Below, in pieces: positions 1-6,814 of a DNA stretch of 64,000 bases. Numbering within the stretch: the stretch's first letter is position 1; each line of letters begins with the position of its first letter. The notes under the pieces are model-generated. The model searched no databases. It was given only the letters and a program-made list of their open reading frames with translations, and was not told the origin of the DNA. Source of the DNA: DATFFO01 sp963772815 (GTDB taxonomy: Bacteria > Actinomycetota > Acidimicrobiia > Spongiisociales > ZC4RG35); assembly GCA_963772815.1 (NCBI GenBank), contig CAVYYV010000004.1:186001-250000 (forward strand), read 5' to 3'. Position numbers and translations under genes: made by a program.

Positions 1-974
1 ACAAAGCCCAGATTCCATCCCACACCCAGGAGGAACAGCGCTCCCACCAAAGCCGGAGTCGAGTCGGCAGGGACCGTGGCAGCAAGCACCGCAGCCACTC
101 CCAGTACCACCAAGCTCAGCACCACCGTCTGGTAGCGACCGATGCGGTCGGCGAGGCGGCCTGTCAGCGGGGAGAAAGCGAACATGCCCAGCGTGTGGGC
201 GCTCATCACGAGGCCCACCGTGCCCAGGTCGGAGCCCCCGTGGCGGATGTGCAGAGGGGTGGCGGTCATGATCAGGACCATCACAACCTGGCCGGCGATC
301 AGCCCGGCCAGCGCCACCTTGACGTGGGGTTGCTGGAAGCTGTCACCGAAGCCGCGGGAATCAGCGGGGTCGTGTCGATCGTGGGCGATGGTCATCGGAT
401 CGGGTCGGAGCGCGATTAGGTACAAGACCATCGCCGCCGCCATGAAAAGAGCTGTGAGCAGGTAGCCCCCGGCCAACTCGGAGGTCCCCCAGGCCGAGGT
501 GAGCCTTCCGGAGGGTTGGAGCAAGCTGGGGCCGACCACCGAGCCGATCGTGCCCGCCCATACGATGACGCTCAGTGCAGACGCACGTCGTTCGGGTGGA
601 TACAGCTCAGCTGCGGCGTATCTGGCCAGCTGGTTGGAGGCCCGCCCCAGTCCGGTCACCGCCATGCCTACCAACAACAATGGAAAAGACCCGGCCACCA
701 CCGCCAGCACCGCAGTGCCGGCCCCCACGGCTCCGAGGAGGTATCCGAGCACCAGGCCTGGCCGCCGGCCCCGCTCACCAACACGCAATGTCAGAAGGCT
801 GGTTCCCACCGCTGTGCCTGCCACCGCCAGGGCGCCCGGCAGCCCTGAGAGGGTCGCACGTCCTGTGATCTCTTCAACCGCCAGTGTGGAGACGGTCACG
901 GCAGCGATGTAACCGGTCGTCCCCAGGGCTGCCCCGCCGAACAGGGTGGCGGTGAGACGGCTCCGGGTGGACAT
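1..974 (-). CDS. MFS transporter, C-terminus cut by window edge
   Basis: Reading leftward from an ATG at 974 gives at least 324 residues of alternating hydrophobic segments (MSTRSRLTATLFGGAALG at the N-terminus). The frame stays open to the window edge, so the last membrane segments are missing. A loop FSPLTGRLADRIGR fits the major facilitator motif A between helices, and RASNQLARYAAAELYP lies near the middle of the first half. The family moves small solutes by proton antiport or symport; the substrate cannot be told from sequence. The start is supported by a TACGCT box six bases upstream, consistent with a leaderless transcript. The neighbouring VOC gene is divergent. Confidence 0.8.
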   Translation of the reverse strand, partial: MSTRSRLTATLFGGAALGTTGYIAAVTVSTLAVEEITGRATLSGLPGALAVAGTAVGTSLLTLRVGERGRRPGLVLGYLLGAVGAGTAVLAVVAGSFPLLLVGMAVTGLGRASNQLARYAAAELYPPERRASALSVIVWAGTIGSVVGPSLLQPSGRLTSAWGTSELAGGYLLTALFMAAAMVLYLIALRPDPMTIAHDRHDPADSRGFGDSFQQPHVKVALAGLIAGQVVMVLIMTATPLHIRHGGSDLGTVGLVMSAHTLGMFAFSPLTGRLADRIGRYQTVVLSLVVLGVAAVLAATVPADSTPALVGALFLLGVGWNLGF

Positions 975-980
975 CGGAGC

Positions 981-986
981 AGCGTA
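981..986 (-). promoter_or_regulatory. -10 box of leaderless MFS promoter
   Basis: TACGCT on the minus strand, exactly 6 nt before the ATG at 974. No Shine-Dalgarno sequence is present. Confidence 0.5.
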
Positions 987-1084
987 ACGCTCCAGTCCGG
1001 CGAGCCGCCACGCGCCGAACCCACCGCCTGCCTTTGACGCGACCAGATCCGGTTGGACCAGATCACAACACGAGGAGGGGCACC

Positions 1085-1449
1085 GTGGGTGCACCGGTTG
1101 TCCATTTCGAAGTCATAGGCCAGGACGGGCCCGGGCTCATCGAGTTCTACTCGGAGCTGTTCGACTGGAAGATCGATGCCAACAACCCCATTAACTACGG
1201 GACCATTCCCCAAGCAAGGGTCCCGATGGCATCGGGATCGGCGGCGGAGTCGGACCGGGCCCGGAGGGCTACGGCGGGCACGTCACCTTCTACGTCGGGG
1301 TGCCCGACGTCGAGGCCGCTCTGGCCGAGGCGGAGCGGCTGGCAGGCAAGCGCCTCATGGGCCCCGACAAGGTGATGGAGGCGGTCGAGATCGGTCAGTT
1401 CATCGATCCTGAGGGCAACCTTGTCGGGTTGCTCAACGCTGTCGACTGA
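1085..1449 (+). pseudogene. VOC-superfamily (glyoxalase-like) protein with a frameshift
   Basis: A GTG at 1085 preceded by a strong GAGGAGGGG ribosome site opens a frame reading VGAPVVHFEVIGQDGPGLIE and ending near NYGTIPQ. The family sequence then resumes one frame away as GIGIGGGVGPGPEGYGGHVT and continues to DPEGNLVGLLNAVD and a TGA at 1447-1449. Restoring one base between about 1208 and 1218 gives a 121-residue single-domain vicinal-oxygen-chelate protein of normal family length. All conserved segments are present, so this is either a very recent mutation or a base-calling error. The function within the VOC superfamily is unknown. Confidence 0.75.
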
Positions 1450-1515
1450 CTCGTTCCAGGCAAGCACAGCATGCCGGCTCGGCGGCTGTGGCATCTTGGA
1501 GCTAGGTTCCGACCA

Positions 1516-2415
1516 ATGCGGATCGCGACTTGGAACGTCAACTCTCTCAAGGCGCGTATGGAGGCAGTGGAGCGGTGGCTGGAGCGGGCCGGGCCCGACG
1601 TGCTGCTGTTGCAGGAGACCAAGCTGGCCGACGAAGACGTGCCGAACCTGCCCTTCGAAGCGGCCGGCTATGAGTTGGCTCATCACGGCGAGGGTCGCTG
1701 GAATGGCGTGGCGGTCGTCTCCAGGGTCGGCATCGAGGACGTGGTCACCAACTTCGGTGACGGTGCCATTCGGGACAGCCGCAAAGGGGTCGCGGTAGAT
1801 GAGGAGGACTTCGACCCATTCGACGAAGCCCGAATGGTGACGGCGACCTGCGGCGGCATCCGGGTCGTCAGCCTCTACGCGCCCAACGGCCGGGTGGTGG
1901 GATCACCCTTCTACGCGGGAAAGCTGGCCTGGTTCGAGCGGCTGCACAGGTGGCTGGTCGAGTCATGCTCACCCGACGATCCGCTCGTCCTCGGCGGTGA
2001 CTTCAACGCCACCCCGGCAGATGAAGACGTGTGGGATGCCGACCGAGCCCACGGTGGCACGCACGTGTCGGACGCCGAGCGTGAGGCCCTGAAGAGTTTG
2101 CGCGATTGGGGGCTGGTCGACGCCTATCGGGCGTATCAGCCCGCCGGGGATCGCTTCTCGTGGTGGGACTACCGAGCGGGCATGTTCCACCGCAACCAGG
2201 GCATGCGCATCGACCTGCTGTATGTGACCAACCCGGTGTCGGAGCGGGTCGTGTGGGCCGAAATAGACAGGGAGGCTCGCAAGGGCCGGCCCACCCCATC
2301 CGATCACGCTCCGGTGGTCATCGACCTGGACGAGCCGGGCCGGCCTTTTGATGCCGGCTGGGAATCCGCCCTCGCCCGCATCGCGGCCCGCGCCGCCGGC
2401 AAGCAGGGTCGCTGA
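1516..2415 (+). CDS. xthA: Exodeoxyribonuclease III (AP endonuclease)
   Basis: The product is 299 residues and starts MRIATWNVNSLKAR. Conserved blocks of the ExoIII/APE family are all visible: WNVNSL, LLLQETKLAD with the metal-binding Glu, GGDFNATP with catalytic Asp and Asn, MRIDLLYVT, and the terminal SDHAPVVIDL with the catalytic His. The enzyme cleaves DNA 5' of abasic sites and degrades 3' ends in base-excision repair. An upstream in-frame ATG at 1471 exists, but its extra 15 residues are not family-like, so 1516 is preferred. The gene stands alone, convergent with the response regulator that follows. Confidence 0.95.
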   Translation: MRIATWNVNSLKARMEAVERWLERAGPDVLLLQETKLADEDVPNLPFEAAGYELAHHGEGRWNGVAVVSRVGIEDVVTNFGDGAIRDSRKGVAVDEEDFDPFDEARMVTATCGGIRVVSLYAPNGRVVGSPFYAGKLAWFERLHRWLVESCSPDDPLVLGGDFNATPADEDVWDADRAHGGTHVSDAEREALKSLRDWGLVDAYRAYQPAGDRFSWWDYRAGMFHRNQGMRIDLLYVTNPVSERVVWAEIDREARKGRPTPSDHAPVVIDLDEPGRPFDAGWESALARIAARAAGKQGR

Positions 2416-2424
2416 ACCGGGCTT

Positions 2425-2814
2425 TCACAGACTGCGCGCAGGCGTCGAGCCGCGTTCATCCCAGGCCGCGGCCAGGGCAGCGGGGTTGAAGTCGGATTTG
2501 GTCAGGAAGCCGATGGCGCCCACCCCGGTGGCCCTCTTGGCGTACTCGCCTGCTTCGTATGTGGACAGCATCAGCACGATGGGACCGTAGCGCTCGGTGA
2601 TGATCCGGGTGGCCTCGAGGCCGTCCATCCCCGGCATGTTGATGTCCATCAGTACCAGGTCTGGCTTGAGGTCCAACGCCATTTCGACCCCTAACTCGCC
2701 GCTGTCGGCCTCACCCACCACCTCGAACCCATCCGCCAACGACACGACCATCCGTACCGCCGAGCGGTACGACTCCTGGTCGTCGACGATGAGGATGCGG
2801 ACCGGTTCGCTCAC
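2425..2814 (-). CDS. Single-domain response regulator (CheY-like)
   Basis: This protein of 129 residues is only a receiver domain: acidic pair DD at 11-12, phospho-acceptor Asp57 in LVLMDINMPGMDG, switch Thr/Ser in VLMLST and Lys in LTKSDF. There is no output domain. It starts with GTG at 2814, three bases after the stop of the LuxR-type regulator upstream, so the two are co-transcribed and probably take phosphate from the same kinases. Likely roles are phosphate sink or a protein-protein switch; the partner is unknown. Confidence 0.9.
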   Translation of the reverse strand: MSEPVRILIVDDQESYRSAVRMVVSLADGFEVVGEADSGELGVEMALDLKPDLVLMDINMPGMDGLEATRIITERYGPIVLMLSTYEAGEYAKRATGVGAIGFLTKSDFNPAALAAAWDERGSTPARSL

Positions 2815-2817
2815 GGA

Positions 2818-3486
2818 TCATCTCCCGTTCTCGGCCAGGAACATCAACACGGCCTGAACTCGGCGATTCGACTCCGGCTCGGGACGCAGGTCCAGCTTTG
2901 TGAAGATGGAGTTGATGTTCTTCTCCACAGCCCGCACCGACAGGTACAAGGACTCGGCTATGGCAGCGTTGGACTTGCCGGATGCGAGCTCTTCCAGCAC
3001 CTCGGTCTCCCGTTCGGTGAGCCGATCGAGCTTGCTCGACCTTTGCTGGTTGCGCCCGGCGATGAGGGCGTCCACCACCCGGGGGTCGATCACCGACCCG
3101 CCCTTGGCAACGCGTTCGAGGCCGTCCAAGAGCTGGTCGACATCGCCCACCCGCTCCTTGAGCAGGTAACCCAGCCCGTCGGTTCCGTTGGCGAACAGGC
3201 GGAGGGCGTAGCCCGTCTCGACGTAGTGGCTCAGCACCAGGACGCCGATCTCGGGATGCCGCTCCCTGATCTCGAGAGTCGCCCTGATCCCTTCATCGGT
3301 GCGGGACGGCGGCATGCGGATGTCCGTGACCACCAGGTCGGGCTGGTGCCGCTCGACGGCCTCGAGGAGCTCGTCCGCATTCTCTGCCATGGCCACCATT
3401 TCGAACCCATCGACGCGGTCGATCAGGGCTTTCACGCCCTCTCGCACGATGAGGCTGTCCTCGGCGAACACCAACTGAAGTGCCAT
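2818..3486 (-). CDS. NarL/LuxR-family response regulator
   Basis: The protein has 222 residues. A receiver domain (about 1-120, Asp55 in DLVVTDIRMPP) is followed by a LuxR-type helix-turn-helix (about 150-210: LTERETEVLEELASGKSNAA, then AVEKNINSIFTKLDL). The receiver has the MPPSRTDEGIRATL insertion typical of the NarL-type subgroup; the cyclase fusion at 5507 shares it (MPPDFHREGIEAA), so the two probably answer to related kinases. An ATG at 3486 is chosen because the domain begins there; the frame stays open further upstream. DNA-binding transcription factor; its targets are unknown. Confidence 0.92.
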   Translation of the reverse strand: MALQLVFAEDSLIVREGVKALIDRVDGFEMVAMAENADELLEAVERHQPDLVVTDIRMPPSRTDEGIRATLEIRERHPEIGVLVLSHYVETGYALRLFANGTDGLGYLLKERVGDVDQLLDGLERVAKGGSVIDPRVVDALIAGRNQQRSSKLDRLTERETEVLEELASGKSNAAIAESLYLSVRAVEKNINSIFTKLDLRPEPESNRRVQAVLMFLAENGR

Positions 3487-3533
3487 GGCCGCAGACCCTA
3501 ACTCAGGCTGCGTTGGGCGGACGTCCACCAGGG

Positions 3534-4325
3534 TCACAGCGTCGCCCCTTGCCGGGCCAAGTGCGCCCAGTCGGGCAGGCCCTCTGCCAGGGTGTCGAGC
3601 TGATCGTCGGTGCGTCCCGGGTCATGGTGGAACAGCACGAGGTCCTCCGCGCCCGTCTCCCGGGCCAGGTCGATGGCGTAGCCAACCGTCGAGTGACCCA
3701 GGTAGGAGCGGGCCCGGGCCTCTCCGTCGAGGTGCTGGCCGTCGTGTATCAACAGATCCACGTCCATCAACGCTTCTACCAGGTCGGGATCGAGCTGTCC
3801 GGGGCGAGTGGCATGATCGGGTACATAGGCCAAGGTGCGCCGCGCATCGGCCACCCGATATCCGAATGTGCGTCCACCCTTGTGAGGTACCTCGAGGACC
3901 TCAACCTCGAATGTCTCCACCTCGAGCCGGCCCGGCCGGGCATCCCGGAACGTCCAATCGCCTTTCAAACCTTCGGGGGCGATGGGAAACAGCGGGGGAG
4001 ACATGAAGCGCGTCATGATCTCGTGGGCCGGGATGCGGTCCCATGGCACGAACACCTCCACCTTGGAATCGGGATGATCGAGTAAACGGGCGAAGGGCAG
4101 GCCCTGGATGTGGTCCCAGTGGAGATGGCTAAGAAGAACCGACCCCCGAAAGGGCTGGTCGGCCAGCCGTTCGAGATGACGCAACCCGGTGCCGGCGTCG
4201 AGGAGTAGCGAGGGTGGTTCTCCCTCGAGAGAAACGGCCAGGCAGGAAGTGGCGCCGCCATAGCCATCGAAGGCCTCCCCGTCGATTGGGGTCGAACCAC
4301 GGCAGCCGAGCACGTCGATCTTCAA
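3534..4325 (-). CDS. MBL-fold metallohydrolase
   Basis: The 263-residue protein starts VLGCRGSTP and has YGGATSC, the signature of a broad RNase Z/phosphodiesterase-like MBL group. The metal motif HLHWDH is at about 86-91, further ligands are in YVPDHAT and LIHDGQH, and the last His is in LFHHDP. The initiator is TTG at 4325, overlapping the TGA of the cyclic-nucleotide-binding gene by three bases, so the two are translationally coupled. Known relatives hydrolyse phosphodiesters including cyclic nucleotides. Given the adenylate cyclase nearby, a cAMP phosphodiesterase role is a reasonable guess but not shown. Confidence 0.85.
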   Translation of the reverse strand: MKIDVLGCRGSTPIDGEAFDGYGGATSCLAVSLEGEPPSLLLDAGTGLRHLERLADQPFRGSVLLSHLHWDHIQGLPFARLLDHPDSKVEVFVPWDRIPAHEIMTRFMSPPLFPIAPEGLKGDWTFRDARPGRLEVETFEVEVLEVPHKGGRTFGYRVADARRTLAYVPDHATRPGQLDPDLVEALMDVDLLIHDGQHLDGEARARSYLGHSTVGYAIDLARETGAEDLVLFHHDPGRTDDQLDTLAEGLPDWAHLARQGATL

Positions 4326-5323
4326 GGCGCGTCCTCGCGACTGTGCGAGGCAGTCAGCTCCTTCAGTCGGGACGGGTCGATCGCGTCGGGGGTGGCCACC
4401 GCCACCTTGACCGTTGTGATGGCGGTCAAGGTGGAGGTCCGTCGCCCGCCTTCGAGCAAAGCCCTCTCTCCTACCACCGCTCCTGGGCCGATCTCGGCCA
4501 GATCTTCGCCGTCCACGGTGACGGTGAGCATCCCGTCGAGAACCAAGAAGACGTCGGTGCCTCCCTCTCCCTGTTCGACCAGTCTGTCTCCTGCTTCGAT
4601 GGACCTGATCTCAGGCCGCCGTCCGCCTTGCATGATGGCTGTCGACAGCTCCCGCTCCAGGGCCGACTCGACCTCGGCCACGAGAGCGGGGGAGTCCACG
4701 TCGCCCCAGGGTGTGTGATCGCCGAACGAGTTGCGCGCCCACTCGTCGTAGTCGGCGAGGCCGGACTTGGCGGCAAGGTCCCCTTGCTCGTCGTAAACCC
4801 AATGGCGAGGAAACGGGCTGGCACCGGTCAGGGAAAACTCCGAGCTCCCATCGACGAGGATTTGCATCTGGAGTGTGGTCCATACGGTGGGCGCCACGAT
4901 CTGGAGGAAAGGGGGCCGCTTGACGCGGCGGGGGATGGGCGCACCGGTCCTCCCTCCGGTGGTCTGGACAAAGGTGGCCACACCGTCGCCGATTTCCGGG
5001 TCGGGCCGTAGATCGGGGAAAGAGACCGCGGCGATGGTCATCGACGAAGGGCCCAGCCGCAGGGTGGTCGATCCCATGTGACCCCGTCCGGAGTAACCGG
5101 CGGCCACGATCTGGTCTCCTTCCACCTCGATCCAGGCCTCGAGCTGATTGGCGAAGCGGAATCGATCTGCCCTGCGCAGAGCCTCCAGGTCGTCGATGTG
5201 ATCGGGCGGCGGCCGGTCGTAGTGGCTGATTCCCAGGTCCATCGGCAGTCGCATGAGCCCGCTCATGGCCTCGGAGGGAATCCACGAGAGGGAGGTGACG
5301 GTGGTGCGATGTCTATCGGTCAT
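4322..5323 (-). CDS. Cyclic-nucleotide-binding domain protein with novel N-terminal region
   Basis: The protein has 333 residues. The C-terminal 110 residues form a Crp-like cNMP-binding beta roll (RSIEAGDRLVEQGEGGTDVF, then IGPGAVVGERALL with the phosphate-binding Glu followed by ALLEGGRRTSTLTA). There is no DNA-binding helix-turn-helix after it. The N-terminal ~215 residues match nothing I recognise; they are soluble and beta-rich (YSGRGHMGSTTLRLGPSSM). The ATG at 5323 has a GGAGAAT site upstream. It is coupled to the MBL gene and divergent from the cyclase gene, which suggests a cAMP-responsive effector rather than a transcription factor. Confidence 0.8.
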   Translation of the reverse strand: MTDRHRTTVTSLSWIPSEAMSGLMRLPMDLGISHYDRPPPDHIDDLEALRRADRFRFANQLEAWIEVEGDQIVAAGYSGRGHMGSTTLRLGPSSMTIAAVSFPDLRPDPEIGDGVATFVQTTGGRTGAPIPRRVKRPPFLQIVAPTVWTTLQMQILVDGSSEFSLTGASPFPRHWVYDEQGDLAAKSGLADYDEWARNSFGDHTPWGDVDSPALVAEVESALERELSTAIMQGGRRPEIRSIEAGDRLVEQGEGGTDVFLVLDGMLTVTVDGEDLAEIGPGAVVGERALLEGGRRTSTLTAITTVKVAVATPDAIDPSRLKELTASHSREDAP

Positions 5324-5379
5324 GACCCCATTCTCCGAGCCGGGGGTCGGCCCGTCGATGGTGGCGTCCCGCCTCTCGA

Positions 5380-5395
5380 GTGTGGTTAACCACAC
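5380..5395. promoter_or_regulatory. Perfect 16-bp palindrome in divergent promoter
   Basis: GTGTGGTTAACCACAC is a perfect inverted repeat midway between the divergent starts at 5323 (minus) and 5507 (plus). Its position fits an operator controlling both genes. Its TGTGG/CCACA arms loosely resemble Crp half sites but with 4 rather than 6 bases between arms. Confidence 0.45.
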
Positions 5396-5473
5396 CACCG
5401 AATGGTGCCAGCGCAGTGTCGGAGAGTGGCCTGCATCGCCATGTTGATGCACACGAGACCACGAGGAGATTTC

Positions 5474-5503
5474 ATGCCGACCCCCAACCGGCCCGGGGCA
5501 TGA
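5474..5503 (+). other. Nine-codon mini-ORF in frame before the cyclase gene
   Basis: A GAGGAG ribosome site at 5463-5468 sits five bases before an ATG at 5474. That ATG opens MPTPNRPGA and stops at TGA 5501-5503, only three bases before the ATG at 5507 of the receiver-cyclase gene and in the same frame. The downstream ATG has no Shine-Dalgarno of its own. Either the mini-ORF drives re-initiation, or it is the original N-terminus cut off by a stop codon. Confidence 0.4.
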
Positions 5504-5506
5504 CTG

Positions 5507-6814
5507 ATGGCGATCACAGTCTTCCTGGCCGACGATAACTTGCTCATAAGGGAGGGAGTGAGAACGCTGATCGGCGCCCAGGGTGACCTGGAGGTAGTGG
5601 GGGTGGCTTCCGATTTCGAGGAGCTGGTAACCGGGGCCGAAGAGTTGAATCCTCAGGTGATCGTCACGGACATACGCATGCCCCCCGATTTCCACCGGGA
5701 GGGCATCGAGGCGGCCAAGGAGGTCCGGAAGCGCCATCCGGGCACCGGGGTGGTGGTTCTCTCCCAATACGACGATCCCCAATACGCCGTGTCCCTGCTC
5801 TCCGACGGCGCGGCGGGCTACTCCTACCTGCTCAAGGACCGGGTGGGAGAGGGTGACCAGCTGGTGCGGGCCATTCGTGAGGTGGCGGCGGGAGGCTCGA
5901 TGCTCGACCCGAAGATCGTCGAAGCGTTGACCGCCCCGGTGGCGTCTTCATCGGATCTCACCCCCTCGGAAGAGGACCTGCTGAGACAGGTCGCCGAGGG
6001 GATGCCCATCAAAGCCATCGCCGTTTCCGGGCGGACGACACCGGCAGATGTGGACCGGCAGGTGGAGGCGCTTTGGGTCAAGCTGGCCCAGGGTCTCAGT
6101 GCGGGCCACGCATCCAGTCTGGAGCGACTCAAGATGCTGCACCGTGCGATCGTCGATCGAGAGGAGCAGGGCGAATCCTTGTCCCGTCTCCTCCCGGGCG
6201 GGGTGGCCGAGCAGCTACGGGCAGGAGGCCGTCGGATCGGCGAGACCGAGGAGCTCTACGTGACCGTGCTCATGTCTGACATCCGGGGCTACTCGACCAT
6301 CGCCGAGCGGACCGATCCTTCCACCCTGGCCGGTCAGCTGAACCAGCACCGGGCGGCGATGAACCGTGCCATCATCGACCGTGGTGGGACGGTCATGCAG
6401 TTCGTGGGTGACGCGGTAATGGCCGTGTTCGGGGCTCCGGTTCCCTCTGACGACCATGCCGACCGGGCGGTGGGCACCGCCCTGGCGATGCACCGATCCC
6501 AGGCCGACGTCAACGGGCGCTGGGGAGATTCGGGGATGGATCCCTTCCACCTCGGCATCGGGCTTTCCACGGGAACGGTGGCGGCAGCCCTGCTCGGCTC
6601 CGAGGATCGCCTCGAGTACTCGGTGGTGGGCGACACGGTCAATCTGACTCAGCGTTTGCAGCAATGGGCCGATCCGGGTGAAACGGTGCTGAGCGAGCCG
6701 ACCCGCAAGGCGCTCACCGTCGAGCTGGACTGCGACGCCCTCCAGCCGGGACAGGTCAAGGGGCGAGCCGGGCTGGTCACCGCCTTTCGCCATCCACCCC
6801 GCGTGGTGGCATGA
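5507..6814 (+). CDS. Response regulator-adenylate cyclase fusion (REC-HTH-like-CHD)
   Basis: The protein has 435 residues. The receiver domain is at 1-135 with phospho-acceptor Asp55 (VIVTDIRMPP). A decayed LuxR-type helix-turn-helix is at about 150-200 (LTPSEEDLLRQVAEGMPIKA). A class III nucleotide cyclase domain fills about 245-425. The cyclase keeps both metal Asp residues (Asp258 in LMSDIRGYST, Asp302 in FVGDAVMAVFG), Asp376 at the purine-selecting position and the Asn379/Arg383 transition-state pair (VVGDTVNLTQR). The usual purine-contacting Lys before the second metal Asp is Gln298. It should convert ATP to cAMP under phosphorelay control. The stop overlaps the first kinase gene (ATGA at 6811). 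Confidence 0.92.
   Translation: MAITVFLADDNLLIREGVRTLIGAQGDLEVVGVASDFEELVTGAEELNPQVIVTDIRMPPDFHREGIEAAKEVRKRHPGTGVVVLSQYDDPQYAVSLLSDGAAGYSYLLKDRVGEGDQLVRAIREVAAGGSMLDPKIVEALTAPVASSSDLTPSEEDLLRQVAEGMPIKAIAVSGRTTPADVDRQVEALWVKLAQGLSAGHASSLERLKMLHRAIVDREEQGESLSRLLPGGVAEQLRAGGRRIGETEELYVTVLMSDIRGYSTIAERTDPSTLAGQLNQHRAAMNRAIIDRGGTVMQFVGDAVMAVFGAPVPSDDHADRAVGTALAMHRSQADVNGRWGDSGMDPFHLGIGLSTGTVAAALLGSEDRLEYSVVGDTVNLTQRLQQWADPGETVLSEPTRKALTVELDCDALQPGQVKGRAGLVTAFRHPPRVVA

Noticed and set aside
5501..5503. Selenocysteine readthrough of the TGA before the cyclase gene
   Set aside because: The residues before the TGA are not conserved domain sequence and no selenoprotein machinery is visible.
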